A DNA stretch of 64,000 nucleotides from Hwanghaeella grinnelliae (GTDB taxonomy: Bacteria; Pseudomonadota; Alphaproteobacteria; UBA8366; Aestuariispiraceae): positions 1,922,001-1,986,000 of the forward strand of contig NZ_SADE01000001.1 of NCBI RefSeq assembly GCF_004005845.1. The letters run 5' to 3'. The notes below the pieces were generated by a model. It did not search any database and was not told the origin of the DNA. It saw only the letters and a list, made by a program, of their open reading frames with translations. The stretch's first letter is position 1. Every line of letters begins with the position of its first letter. Positions 56,910 through 64,000 of the stretch are shown here, in pieces. A program made the translations under genes and the position numbers.

Positions 56910-57857
56910 TTAAACCGAGATATGCCGCGCGATTTCACCCACATGACGATGATCAGTACCGCAGCATCCGCCGAAAACCTTCAGGTTAGGCAAATGCGAC
57001 TGAAGTTCTTTGTACTGCCGGCCCAGTTCCGCCGGGTTCCCGGCGTCCAGCTCTTCGGAATTGTCCAACTCCGCATGGCTCAGCCTGGAGGCGTTGGCCC
57101 GCAAACCCCAAACACGTTTCTTCCACGGCGCATCCTCAAGGATCGCGCCAGAGAAATGGGTCGGATGGGCACAATTGATCATGAAATATGCGGGGCCGTT
57201 CCCTGTTTCGGCATCGACCTGTTCGATCGCGTCGCCCAGGGACTGTCCGGTTGGTAGGCGGCCATCTGTCTCTACCGTGAAGGAAATCGCGGACGGGATT
57301 CCGGCAGCTTGTGCCGCACGCACAATCCCGATGGCTTCTTCCACGTAGTTCAGCGTCAAGATCGACACTAAATCGGCTTCCGTGTCGGCAAATGTACCGA
57401 TCTGGGTCGCGTGATAGTCCTGCGCCTCATCCACCGACATCCGGTGGGACGGGTCATAACCGTCGCCGCGCGGGCCCATATCGCCGCTCAACACGAACGG
57501 ATTCTCCGGGGTTTCGAACGTCGCGCGTATCTCCGCCAAAAGGCTGATTGCATCACGGTTCACTTGATCGAGCGCTTTTGCACTATAGCCCAACCTGTCG
57601 CCCCAATCCGCGCTCGCACGCCAAGTCGGCGAGGCCAAAACGAACCCTTTCCCGCTTTCGATGGCGATGCGTGCGTATGGACTATAATAGTCACGGATAG
57701 TCTTGGTGCCTTCGGCGGTCCGCAACAGATCGAAAGCCGCGAAATAGGGCAAATCAATCCCCTGGATAAACACCAACGTGGTTTCCAAACCACCGTCGGT
57801 CAGCATCGCTTGCCCGCGCAACTGCGGAAGACCGTTTCTGTATTTTGCTATCGTCAC
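56910..57857 (-). CDS. Homocysteine S-methyltransferase family protein, copy 2
   Basis: A 315-residue paralogue of copy 1 with the zinc ligands C229 in INCAHP and C298/C299 in GGCCGTDHRH, and MLTDGGLETTL at the N-terminus. It is clearly distinct from copy 1 along its length, so the two are not a recent duplicate. The start is GTG at 57857 with GAGGAGC upstream. It is divergent from the TetR 2 gene, and the MmtN candidate follows TetR 2. This pairing argues for S-methylmethionine as methyl donor. Confidence 0.9.
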   Translation of the reverse strand: MTIAKYRNGLPQLRGQAMLTDGGLETTLVFIQGIDLPYFAAFDLLRTAEGTKTIRDYYSPYARIAIESGKGFVLASPTWRASADWGDRLGYSAKALDQVNRDAISLLAEIRATFETPENPFVLSGDMGPRGDGYDPSHRMSVDEAQDYHATQIGTFADTEADLVSILTLNYVEEAIGIVRAAQAAGIPSAISFTVETDGRLPTGQSLGDAIEQVDAETGNGPAYFMINCAHPTHFSGAILEDAPWKKRVWGLRANASRLSHAELDNSEELDAGNPAELGRQYKELQSHLPNLKVFGGCCGTDHRHVGEIARHISV

Positions 57858-57995
57858 AAATTGCTCCTCACTATCCTTACAGCCCAAAACCCTCCCTAAT
57901 TGGAGGCTAGGTGCTGTTCCGTTTCGATGGCCAGAACGTGCCTTTTTGGAACCGAAAGAGATAGAAAGCTTGCGGTAAACCGGTAAAAAACCGTT

Positions 57996-58010
57996 ATTTA
58001 ACTGTTAAAT
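57996..58010. promoter_or_regulatory. Palindrome ATTTAAC-T-GTTAAAT between HMT 2 and TetR 2
   Basis: A perfect 15-base inverted repeat (7-base arms), within the 285-base divergent spacer. Nearby are two CGGTAAA direct repeats (about 57973-57986). It is a good candidate operator for TetR 2 acting on the divergent promoters. Confidence 0.5.
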
Positions 58011-58142
58011 CAATTGTTTAGAATGGACATGCTGTTACAGCGCCACTATCCAAGCTTCGAAAACCGCACCTGCGGTACAGTAAATCGTTAAACGCGGTGT
58101 TGGGCGCAATGCCGTACGCCTTATTGTTCTAAGGAGGCCGAT

Positions 58143-58763
58143 GTGAAGAAAGGGCAAGAAACCAAGAGCCGCATCATGGATATCGCCGAAGCGGCCATCC
58201 TGGCGAAAGGGTTTGGTGCTACCTCAATCGAGGAAATTATTGAAGAAGCGGGCATTACGAAGAGTGGTTTCTTCTACCATTTCTCGGACAAGAACGCGCT
58301 CGCGAAGGCACTTCTGGAACGATATATCAGCATTGAGGATGAATTGTTCGATGGGCTGTTCGACCGGGCGCAAGAACTGCATGACGACCCTCTGCATGGG
58401 TTCTTGATAGGTTTGAAACTATTGTCGGAATTGATGGCCGATCTGCCGAATGGTCATCCCGGATGTCTGATTGCGACCTATTGCTACAACGAGCGTCTGT
58501 TCGACAAAGAAGTTAGGGAGTTGAGCCAGCGCGCAATGTTGTCCTGGCGCAAACGATTTCGCAAAGCGTTCGATAAAATCGCTGAAAAATACGATATGCG
58601 TGACGATGTGGACTTGGACCACTTGGCGGATATGGTTTCCGCCACCTGCGAAGGCGGGATCGTCATGACAAAAACGCTACGCGACCCGGATGTCCTTCCG
58701 CAACAAATCCTGATGCTTCGGTCCTACATCAAACTACTGTTCACCGAACGGAAACCCAACTAG
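58143..58763 (+). CDS. TetR-family transcriptional regulator 2
   Basis: A 206-residue TetR regulator with helix-turn-helix SIEEIIEEAGITKSGFFYHFSDKNALAKALLERY (about 28-61). A Cys-bearing ligand domain follows (PGCLIATYCYNERLF). It belongs to the AcrR/YcdC-like group, not RutR-like. The start is GTG at 58143 with a very strong AAGGAGG. Divergent from HMT 2, and the MmtN candidate begins 151 bases after it in the same direction, which suggests control of both. Confidence 0.92.
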   Translation: MKKGQETKSRIMDIAEAAILAKGFGATSIEEIIEEAGITKSGFFYHFSDKNALAKALLERYISIEDELFDGLFDRAQELHDDPLHGFLIGLKLLSELMADLPNGHPGCLIATYCYNERLFDKEVRELSQRAMLSWRKRFRKAFDKIAEKYDMRDDVDLDHLADMVSATCEGGIVMTKTLRDPDVLPQQILMLRSYIKLLFTERKPN

Positions 58764-58914
58764 ACACCGGTTTCGACATGGATGAATAGAAACCTTTAGT
58801 TACTTTTTCATAGACAACAACGCCTTTGAATACATCATCCTGTTGACTGTTTCCGCGACCCGGCCACGACATTGGAACCACTATCCGTTTCAATTTAGTC
58901 CCAGGGGATCGGCC

Positions 58915-59799
58915 ATGTCGGATACAGTCACAACCGGTGCAAATCCACCATCTTTCGATGTCATTGAGAAAAGTGTTTCCGTGAGCCGCTACCGCCATGG
59001 CGGCACCGCCCTGCCCTTTGTTGTCCTGCCCGACATCTACCAACCGGACGACTGGACCGCGCTGACGATTGACGCGGCCCGATCGGGTTTGGACCGCTTC
59101 CCGTCGATCCGCCGCGTTTCCGATGTCGGTTCAGGGTCGGGGATCATCCCACTCGCCCTGTCCCGGTCCTATCCGGACCGAAACTTGCTATTTGCCTGCT
59201 ATGACATGAAACAGTCCGCGGGCCGTAACCTTGGGCTGAACTATCAACTGTTCGGACTATCGAACCGTCGCCCGAGTTTTCATCATCTAGATGTTCGTCA
59301 AGGCGGTATGGCCCCCGGCGATGACGGACCGCCGGATCTGGTTACAGCCAATATTCCACAATTGCCGTGCATCGCTGACGATGATTGGGATCCGCACAAA
59401 GATCCCGACGACTATCACACACTTGCTCCGCAAGAATGGGATGACCCGGTCCGCGCCTTTGGACTGGGATTACTAATAGACGTCATTGAAGCCGTTCGAA
59501 TGACCCAGCCTGGCCGGTTTTGCGTTGCCTTTTGCCGGTCCAGCCGTGTTCCGGAAGCTGCCTTCGACGCTTTTCTATCAACCGTTCATGGCTCTGTGAT
59601 TGATCTTGGCCCACGGCATTCGGTCCGTGACTGCAGCACGCCCTTTTCGATCCTGGCCGTTGTTGAGGAACGTTTCGGTCTAAAAGGTGCGTATGACTGG
59701 AAAGGCCGGACGGTCGGGGCGCTGGACTTGCGGGAAACTTCCCCATTGCGGGAACAGGTCCATATTGGATTACGGAGCTGCTTGATTCAGGTCGAGTAA
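58915..59799 (+). CDS. mmtN: Candidate methionine S-methyltransferase, MmtN-like
   Basis: A 294-residue SAM-dependent methyltransferase. SAM motif DVGSGSG at 70-76. The NPPY-position motif is NIPQ (146-149), and before the fold there is VVLPDIYQPDDW (36-47); FGLGL follows at 182-186. These three match, from memory, plant methionine S-methyltransferase (PSIFIPEDW, CIPQ, FGLGL), whose bacterial relative MmtN makes S-methylmethionine, the first step of one DMSP route. The start at 58915 has AGGGGA upstream. Context: TetR 2 just upstream, HMT 2 divergent. It could instead be another HemK-like methyltransferase. Confidence 0.6.
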   Translation: MSDTVTTGANPPSFDVIEKSVSVSRYRHGGTALPFVVLPDIYQPDDWTALTIDAARSGLDRFPSIRRVSDVGSGSGIIPLALSRSYPDRNLLFACYDMKQSAGRNLGLNYQLFGLSNRRPSFHHLDVRQGGMAPGDDGPPDLVTANIPQLPCIADDDWDPHKDPDDYHTLAPQEWDDPVRAFGLGLLIDVIEAVRMTQPGRFCVAFCRSSRVPEAAFDAFLSTVHGSVIDLGPRHSVRDCSTPFSILAVVEERFGLKGAYDWKGRTVGALDLRETSPLREQVHIGLRSCLIQVE

Positions 59800-59883
59800 A
59801 CGACGCCCACGGCATCGGTTAAAAGAAGCTGGTCGCTTTGCGGGCGCGTTGAAAGATTGGCTTGTCTTCCTGTCCCTTTACCG

Positions 59884-61215
59884 TCAACGCAGGCTCGACG
59901 CTGGTCCGGTATAGGCAACGACCTCAACATCCGCCAGGGACAAGTTCGAAATGAAGCTCAACACCGTGAAAGCGTTGATTGCAACATCCCGCTTGGCTGC
60001 TGTCGCATCCGCTTGCGCGTTCAACAATCCCGTCTCACCGGCGAGGACATCAATCAATGACCGTTTGCCCAGCTTGCGCTCTTCCCGCGCCAGTTTCAGG
60101 AATTCAGATGCCAATTCCGCCTGCTGGTTCAGCAACAAAGCATTGGAGCGCGCCGTGCGAAAATTCTGCCAGGCGTTGCGAACCTGTTCTTCGATTTCCG
60201 TAAATACCTGATTGGATCGACGGAAAGCGGCTTCCTCGGTCAATTCAGCGGCACGCACAGTGTTTCGTGCGGTCCAGCCCATGTTGAACGGGAAATTCAG
60301 CTCGACCTTGGCAATGGCTTCGGTTTCGTGCCCATCGACACCATCCACACCATGCTTGCTTATAATCTCACCGATGGCGTTGAAGGTTGGATAATAAGAT
60401 GACGCCCTGGTTGCTTCAGCGGTCTTCTTTAAGACGTCCGCGCCGAGCCTTGCAGCCTTTACGCGCAGGTTCCCGGCTTGAGTCATTTCGACCGCGTCGT
60501 CAACCGATGCTGGCAATACTGTGGTGGGAACAAGTGGGACGTCCTTACCGGCGCTCGGCCCCGGAAAAGTCCCGAACACTCGCTTGTAAAAGTTCCGCGC
60601 CAGTTGAAGCTGTCCTTCAGCAGCCACAAGGCGCGTCCGCGCACCCGCCAACTGCGATTGAACCTGTAATAGATCGGTCACCTGACCGCCACCAGCATCG
60701 ACACGGTCTTTCTCGACCGTCTGCTGTTTTAGGATGTTCTGTTCGGATCTGCGTGCATAATCCACAAGTTCCGTGGCGCGGATGATGTTCAATTGGGCCG
60801 TCAGGGCCTGCAAAAGCAAATCCTGCACCGCAATCTTCTGAAAAGTCTCCGCGGACCGGCGTTCCAGCTTGCTGCGCTCAATATTTGCATCCGTCGCGCC
60901 AAAGTCATAAATCTTTTGGGTCAGGGTGATTGTTGCCTGACGCGGATTCAATTGCGTGCTGTCCGCTTGGTTATTCGACTTCCCCTGCCGGCCGACAAAA
61001 GCATTCACGTTAAGCGTCGGGAAGTAGGCGCCCCATGCTTCACGCACGCGCTCATCTGCAGCCTGCAAATCCAATCCGGCCACTTCGACCAGGTTGTGTT
61101 TTTGAAGTAAGGTGGCCAATTGGTCCTTGAAGTCCTGGGCACTTGCCGCACCGGGCCAAGACACGGACGCGAACACAGCCGCAGCAATCAACAATTTGGC
61201 CGATTTCGTCTTCAC
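59884..61215 (-). CDS. TolC-family outer membrane protein of type I secretion
   Basis: A 443-residue outer-membrane channel. Signal peptide (about 1-27, ending ASA), two repeats of the helical-hairpin and beta-barrel unit (PTLNVNAFVGRQG and PTFNAIGEIISKHG regions), and a C-terminal ALNAQADATAAKRD-like helix. It is third in the leftward ABC-HlyD-TolC set (150 bases after HlyD), so it probably forms the exit channel for this exporter. Convergent with the mmtN candidate. Confidence 0.93.
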   Translation of the reverse strand: MKTKSAKLLIAAAVFASVSWPGAASAQDFKDQLATLLQKHNLVEVAGLDLQAADERVREAWGAYFPTLNVNAFVGRQGKSNNQADSTQLNPRQATITLTQKIYDFGATDANIERSKLERRSAETFQKIAVQDLLLQALTAQLNIIRATELVDYARRSEQNILKQQTVEKDRVDAGGGQVTDLLQVQSQLAGARTRLVAAEGQLQLARNFYKRVFGTFPGPSAGKDVPLVPTTVLPASVDDAVEMTQAGNLRVKAARLGADVLKKTAEATRASSYYPTFNAIGEIISKHGVDGVDGHETEAIAKVELNFPFNMGWTARNTVRAAELTEEAAFRRSNQVFTEIEEQVRNAWQNFRTARSNALLLNQQAELASEFLKLAREERKLGKRSLIDVLAGETGLLNAQADATAAKRDVAINAFTVLSFISNLSLADVEVVAYTGPASSLR

Positions 61216-61365
61216 GAAAACTCCCCTTTACTTGCATTCAAGCCCCAATCGCCTGAATCACTAAGTATTTACAAGTATTTGACCACGACTCTTGCCCAGC
61301 ATCAATAAGGGAATGCTGGTACTGCATAATACGACGCGTTGGTTAACACTAAATTACCGGTTTTT

Positions 61366-62673
61366 CTACCGTTCAAGCAACGCTCTTCGCCCTTCACTGA
61401 CCAACGGCGCAGTAATGTAATCCATGACGGTTCGCTCGCCGGTTTGAATATTTGCGATTACCTGGGTTCCAGGGAAAAGGTCGTACCGCGTGGAATCCGC
61501 TTCGAAGAAGGATCGCTCAGCGCTGATACGTACCCGGAAATACGGTTCACCCTGCTCGGTCGTCAGGCGATCGGGACTGATTTCTTCCACCTTGCCCTCG
61601 ATATTACCGAAGCGCGCCAATTCGGCTGAGTTCAAACGGATAACAGCCCGTTGTCCGGGCCTGACATATCCCGCCTCATGCGGTGCAAGCCTCGCTTCCA
61701 CGATGAGCGTGTCGCCCTCGGGCACGATTGTAAAAACCGTCTCCCCGGGTTGAACCACCCCGCCGACCGTCGCCACGGCCATTTCTTTAACAATACCGGA
61801 AACCGGCGCGCGAATGGTCGTGCGGTCCAGCGTATCTTCGAATTTTCGCAGCCGTTCGGTCAGTTCCGACAACTCCGTTTCGACAGCGGCCAATTCAGTG
61901 CGCGCGGCTTCAATGCGCCGCAACCGGGCTTCCTCCAACTCGCTCTCCGCAGCCGCAAGCGCCGCCTTTGCGCCCTTTATCGCTTCGCGATCATGCGCGA
62001 TTTCCCCTTTTATCCGCTGCACTTCCCGCTGCAGTTCCAGATGGCTGTACCGGTTGGTGATCCCTTTCGCCAACAGCTCGGCGCTGATCTGAAACTGTTC
62101 ATCGACCAAGGCCAGGCTTTCTTTCGCACTAGCGTAATGGGTTTCAATCGTTCGGATTTCCTGCCGGCGCTGTTGGACCCGTTCTGACAGCGTTCCCGTC
62201 TCGGCCGCCGCCTGTTGCCTGCGCGTTTCGAACATATCGCGCGCATTCGCCACTTGTTGGGGCGCCTCGTCTTCCAATTCACTCGGTATTTCCAGCGTTT
62301 CAGCGCCTTTGATTTCCGCCACCAATCGGATGCGGTCTATTCGGCGCGTCCGAAGACGGGCGTTCAGTTCGGCCAGATCCGCGTCGTTCCGCGTTGTCGA
62401 CAGGGACATCAACGGTTGGCCCTCACTCACGCTCTGTCCTTCACGGACCAGGATCTCTTCGACGATGCCGCCTTCAAGGTGCTGTATCTGCTTTACACGA
62501 CTACTAGGTTTCACCTCGCCGACCGCGACGCTGACGATCGCCAAAGACGAGTTATTGGCCCAGACCACGAAAGCAACGCCGAGCAAGGTGAGCAGCACGA
62601 TCAATAGGGCCACGCCTTTTGACATGCTTTCTTCGGCCTGCGGCGGCAACGGTTTGGTCCAAGCGACAGCCAT
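61366..62673 (-). CDS. HlyD-family type I secretion membrane fusion protein
   Basis: A 435-residue periplasmic adaptor. One membrane segment (about 20-40), a lipoyl-like half (SRVKQIQHLEGGIVEEILVREGQ), a long coiled coil (about 110-270), the second half with TIRAPVSGIVKEMAVATVGGVVQPGE, and a C-terminal beta domain. The layout is that of PrtE/HlyD adaptors. The ATG at 62673 touches the ABC stop codon directly, with AAGGAGGGCAGGG upstream. Couples the ABC component to TolC. Confidence 0.95.
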   Translation of the reverse strand: MAVAWTKPLPPQAEESMSKGVALLIVLLTLLGVAFVVWANNSSLAIVSVAVGEVKPSSRVKQIQHLEGGIVEEILVREGQSVSEGQPLMSLSTTRNDADLAELNARLRTRRIDRIRLVAEIKGAETLEIPSELEDEAPQQVANARDMFETRRQQAAAETGTLSERVQQRRQEIRTIETHYASAKESLALVDEQFQISAELLAKGITNRYSHLELQREVQRIKGEIAHDREAIKGAKAALAAAESELEEARLRRIEAARTELAAVETELSELTERLRKFEDTLDRTTIRAPVSGIVKEMAVATVGGVVQPGETVFTIVPEGDTLIVEARLAPHEAGYVRPGQRAVIRLNSAELARFGNIEGKVEEISPDRLTTEQGEPYFRVRISAERSFFEADSTRYDLFPGTQVIANIQTGERTVMDYITAPLVSEGRRALLER

Positions 62674-64000
62674 TTATCCCTGCCCTCCTTGCGACGCGGC
62701 GGGTAGGTCGTTGTCTGCCAAGGCCGGTTTCACCTGTGTGTCGCGGCCCTTGCGGCCCGGCCCCTTCTTAAGGGTGGGCCTCGGTTTCTCATCCAAATCC
62801 AACAGCCAATCGGCTTCGCGGATGATTGCGGGGTCGCTGGAACACACGATGATCGTCCGTCCGCTGGCGGCGAAGCTTTTCAGCAATCCACCGATGGCAG
62901 CTTTTCCGGGTCCATCCAGCCCCTCCAAGGGTTCGTCAAAAATAACCAGTTTTCCGTCGGTGGTCAGGGCGCGAGCGAGCGCCAGCCGTTTTCTTTCACC
63001 TGGCGCGAAATGTCTGCCATTGTCCTCTACCGGTGTTTCCAATCCGGCCGGCATGCGCGCAACCAGATCCCTAGCCTCCGCCGCTTGAATGGCCCGGTTC
63101 AGGTCCGGTCCGTCCAGACTGGGATTCAGGATGCGAAGGTTGTCGGAAATGGTCGCGTTGAGAAGCGTCGTATCCTGGGGCAGATAACATGTCTGGGTTC
63201 GCCACCAGGGCATGGCAACTTGGCGCAGGTCCACACCGTCCACCAAGATGGCGCCCCGCAGTGGATCGCGAAGCCCCATCACCAATTCCGCAAAACTGGA
63301 TTTACCGGTCCCATTGGCGCCATGGACGATAAGAATGTCGCCGGGTTCCAAACTGAACGTAACGCCTTCAAACAGCGGCGCCGTCGTGCCGCCATAGGCA
63401 AAGGTAACGTCATCGAAGGTAAGACGCCCGGCAAAATCTCCCAGCATGGCGCCCGACTTCGCCTCCCGCGGCATTCTCTCCAATTGACGAAGTCGCGCCA
63501 ATGTTTGAGAGGCCCTTGCGAAGGTCCCTGCGGAAAAGGCCGCGCGCGAAAATCCGGCGACGGTTCTGGCAGACAGAATATTGGCGGCGATCAGGATTCC
63601 GACATCGATTTCACGTCGCACCACCAGGACGGCACCGATGCCGACCACCGCGACCGTCGTCACCGCCGTCGTGGCGTTGCTGATCGTCGATATCATGCCT
63701 CGATTATGGGCCAGCTTGCGCGCCATGGCTTGCTGCGCACGAACCGTGGTTCGCCAGCCATGCAACACGAAGGAACGCCCTGTGAAGGCCCGCACGACCC
63801 CAGGAGCGGATACGATATCGTCCTGGATCGGACCAATAGACGGGCGGTCGCTGCCTGATCTTTCCCGGGCCGCATGCTTTTCGGCCATTGCCGATGCGAT
63901 CGCGCAAAGGGACAGGAACAAGCAGGCAGATATGGTAACCCCCGCCAGCATCGGATCGATGATCAGCAACGCAATGATCAATACGATGGTGAAAGGAACG
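62674..64000 (-). CDS. Type I secretion ABC permease/ATPase with degenerate ABC motifs (5' end outside window)
   Basis: The open frame runs past base 64000, so the N-terminus is missing; at least 441 residues are seen. Several membrane helices precede an ATPase domain with Walker A GANGTGKSS, Q-loop CYLPQDTTLL and Walker B LVIFDEPLEGLD. The signature reads HFAPGERKRLALARAL, not LSGGQ, and the H-loop position reads VCSSDPAI, Ser in place of His. The C-terminus carries a basic tail. It looks like the degenerate half of a heterodimeric exporter. Operon with HlyD and TolC; no RTX substrate in the window. Confidence 0.85.
   Translation of the reverse strand, partial: VPFTIVLIIALLIIDPMLAGVTISACLFLSLCAIASAMAEKHAARERSGSDRPSIGPIQDDIVSAPGVVRAFTGRSFVLHGWRTTVRAQQAMARKLAHNRGMISTISNATTAVTTVAVVGIGAVLVVRREIDVGILIAANILSARTVAGFSRAAFSAGTFARASQTLARLRQLERMPREAKSGAMLGDFAGRLTFDDVTFAYGGTTAPLFEGVTFSLEPGDILIVHGANGTGKSSFAELVMGLRDPLRGAILVDGVDLRQVAMPWWRTQTCYLPQDTTLLNATISDNLRILNPSLDGPDLNRAIQAAEARDLVARMPAGLETPVEDNGRHFAPGERKRLALARALTTDGKLVIFDEPLEGLDGPGKAAIGGLLKSFAASGRTIIVCSSDPAIIREADWLLDLDEKPRPTLKKGPGRKGRDTQVKPALADNDLPAASQGGQG

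Noticed and set aside
57858..58142. SAM-responsive riboswitch before HMT 2
   Set aside because: No SAM-II or SAH-type helix pattern could be recognised by eye; the spacer looks like operator DNA.

Overview
The window reads as a chromosomal segment of a GC-rich alphaproteobacterium, probably a marine member of the Rhodospirillales in the broad sense. The basis is gene order and family type: a lipoyl domain fused to pyruvate dehydrogenase E1-beta (PdhB), a fused IspDF, the run dusB-ntrB-ntrC-ntrY-ntrX-trkA-dat-HAD-hfq-hflX, a CIRCE-controlled groESL, and the dacC-tmk-holB-metG-tatD-MBL cluster. The genus cannot be fixed from sequence reading alone. Most of the first 44 kb is ordinary core genome, densely packed, with many overlapping start and stop codons.

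Layout. 0.1-8 kb: ftsB, the pyruvate dehydrogenase operon (pdhA, pdhB, pdhC, lpdA), a small unknown gene, lipA and a COQ10/RatA-type START protein. 8-12 kb: an XRE regulator preceded by a clean inverted repeat, the leftward operon ispDF-pgpA-cinA, and a CcsA-like cytochrome c assembly membrane protein. 12-25 kb: the nitrogen-control and hfq block. 25-27 kb: groESL with CIRCE and a terminator. 27-36 kb: accessory enzymes (inositol-monophosphatase family, a small P-loop kinase, a 3-hydroxyisobutyrate-dehydrogenase relative, a class III nucleotide cyclase, MazG, DUF454), an orphan transglutaminase-like gene that looks A/T-rich, and a chemoreceptor. 35.5-44.2 kb: a leftward block for translation, replication and cell wall (MBL hydrolase, tatD, metG, holB, tmk, dacC, rlpA, mltB). 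44.4-48 kb: a catalytically degenerate PAS-GGDEF-EAL protein, tRNA-Ser(UGA), and a GNAT gene flanked by two diverged copies of an 86-bp leader.

48-60 kb is the accessory region of most interest. A leftward operon (Tat-exported solute-binding protein, permease, ATPase, two RidA paralogues) lies downstream of a TetR gene. That TetR gene is divergent from a homocysteine S-methyltransferase (HMT) family gene. A second HMT gene is divergent from a second TetR gene, and next after that TetR gene is a methyltransferase whose motifs resemble the N-terminal domain of plant methionine S-methyltransferase and bacterial MmtN. Together these suggest S-methylmethionine metabolism: synthesis from methionine and S-adenosylmethionine, re-use by HMT, and possibly a route to DMSP. 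A thioesterase, an AhpD-like protein, an orphan PAS histidine kinase and a GNAT gene lie between the two halves.

60-64 kb holds a leftward type I secretion operon (ABC component cut by the window edge, HlyD-type adaptor, TolC-type outer membrane protein). Its ABC component lacks the usual signature motif and H-loop histidine, which suggests a degenerate half-transporter.

First 110 bases: nothing assignable; no frame there reads as a recognisable gene tail. All family assignments come from reading motifs and from memory of the families; no database search was run.
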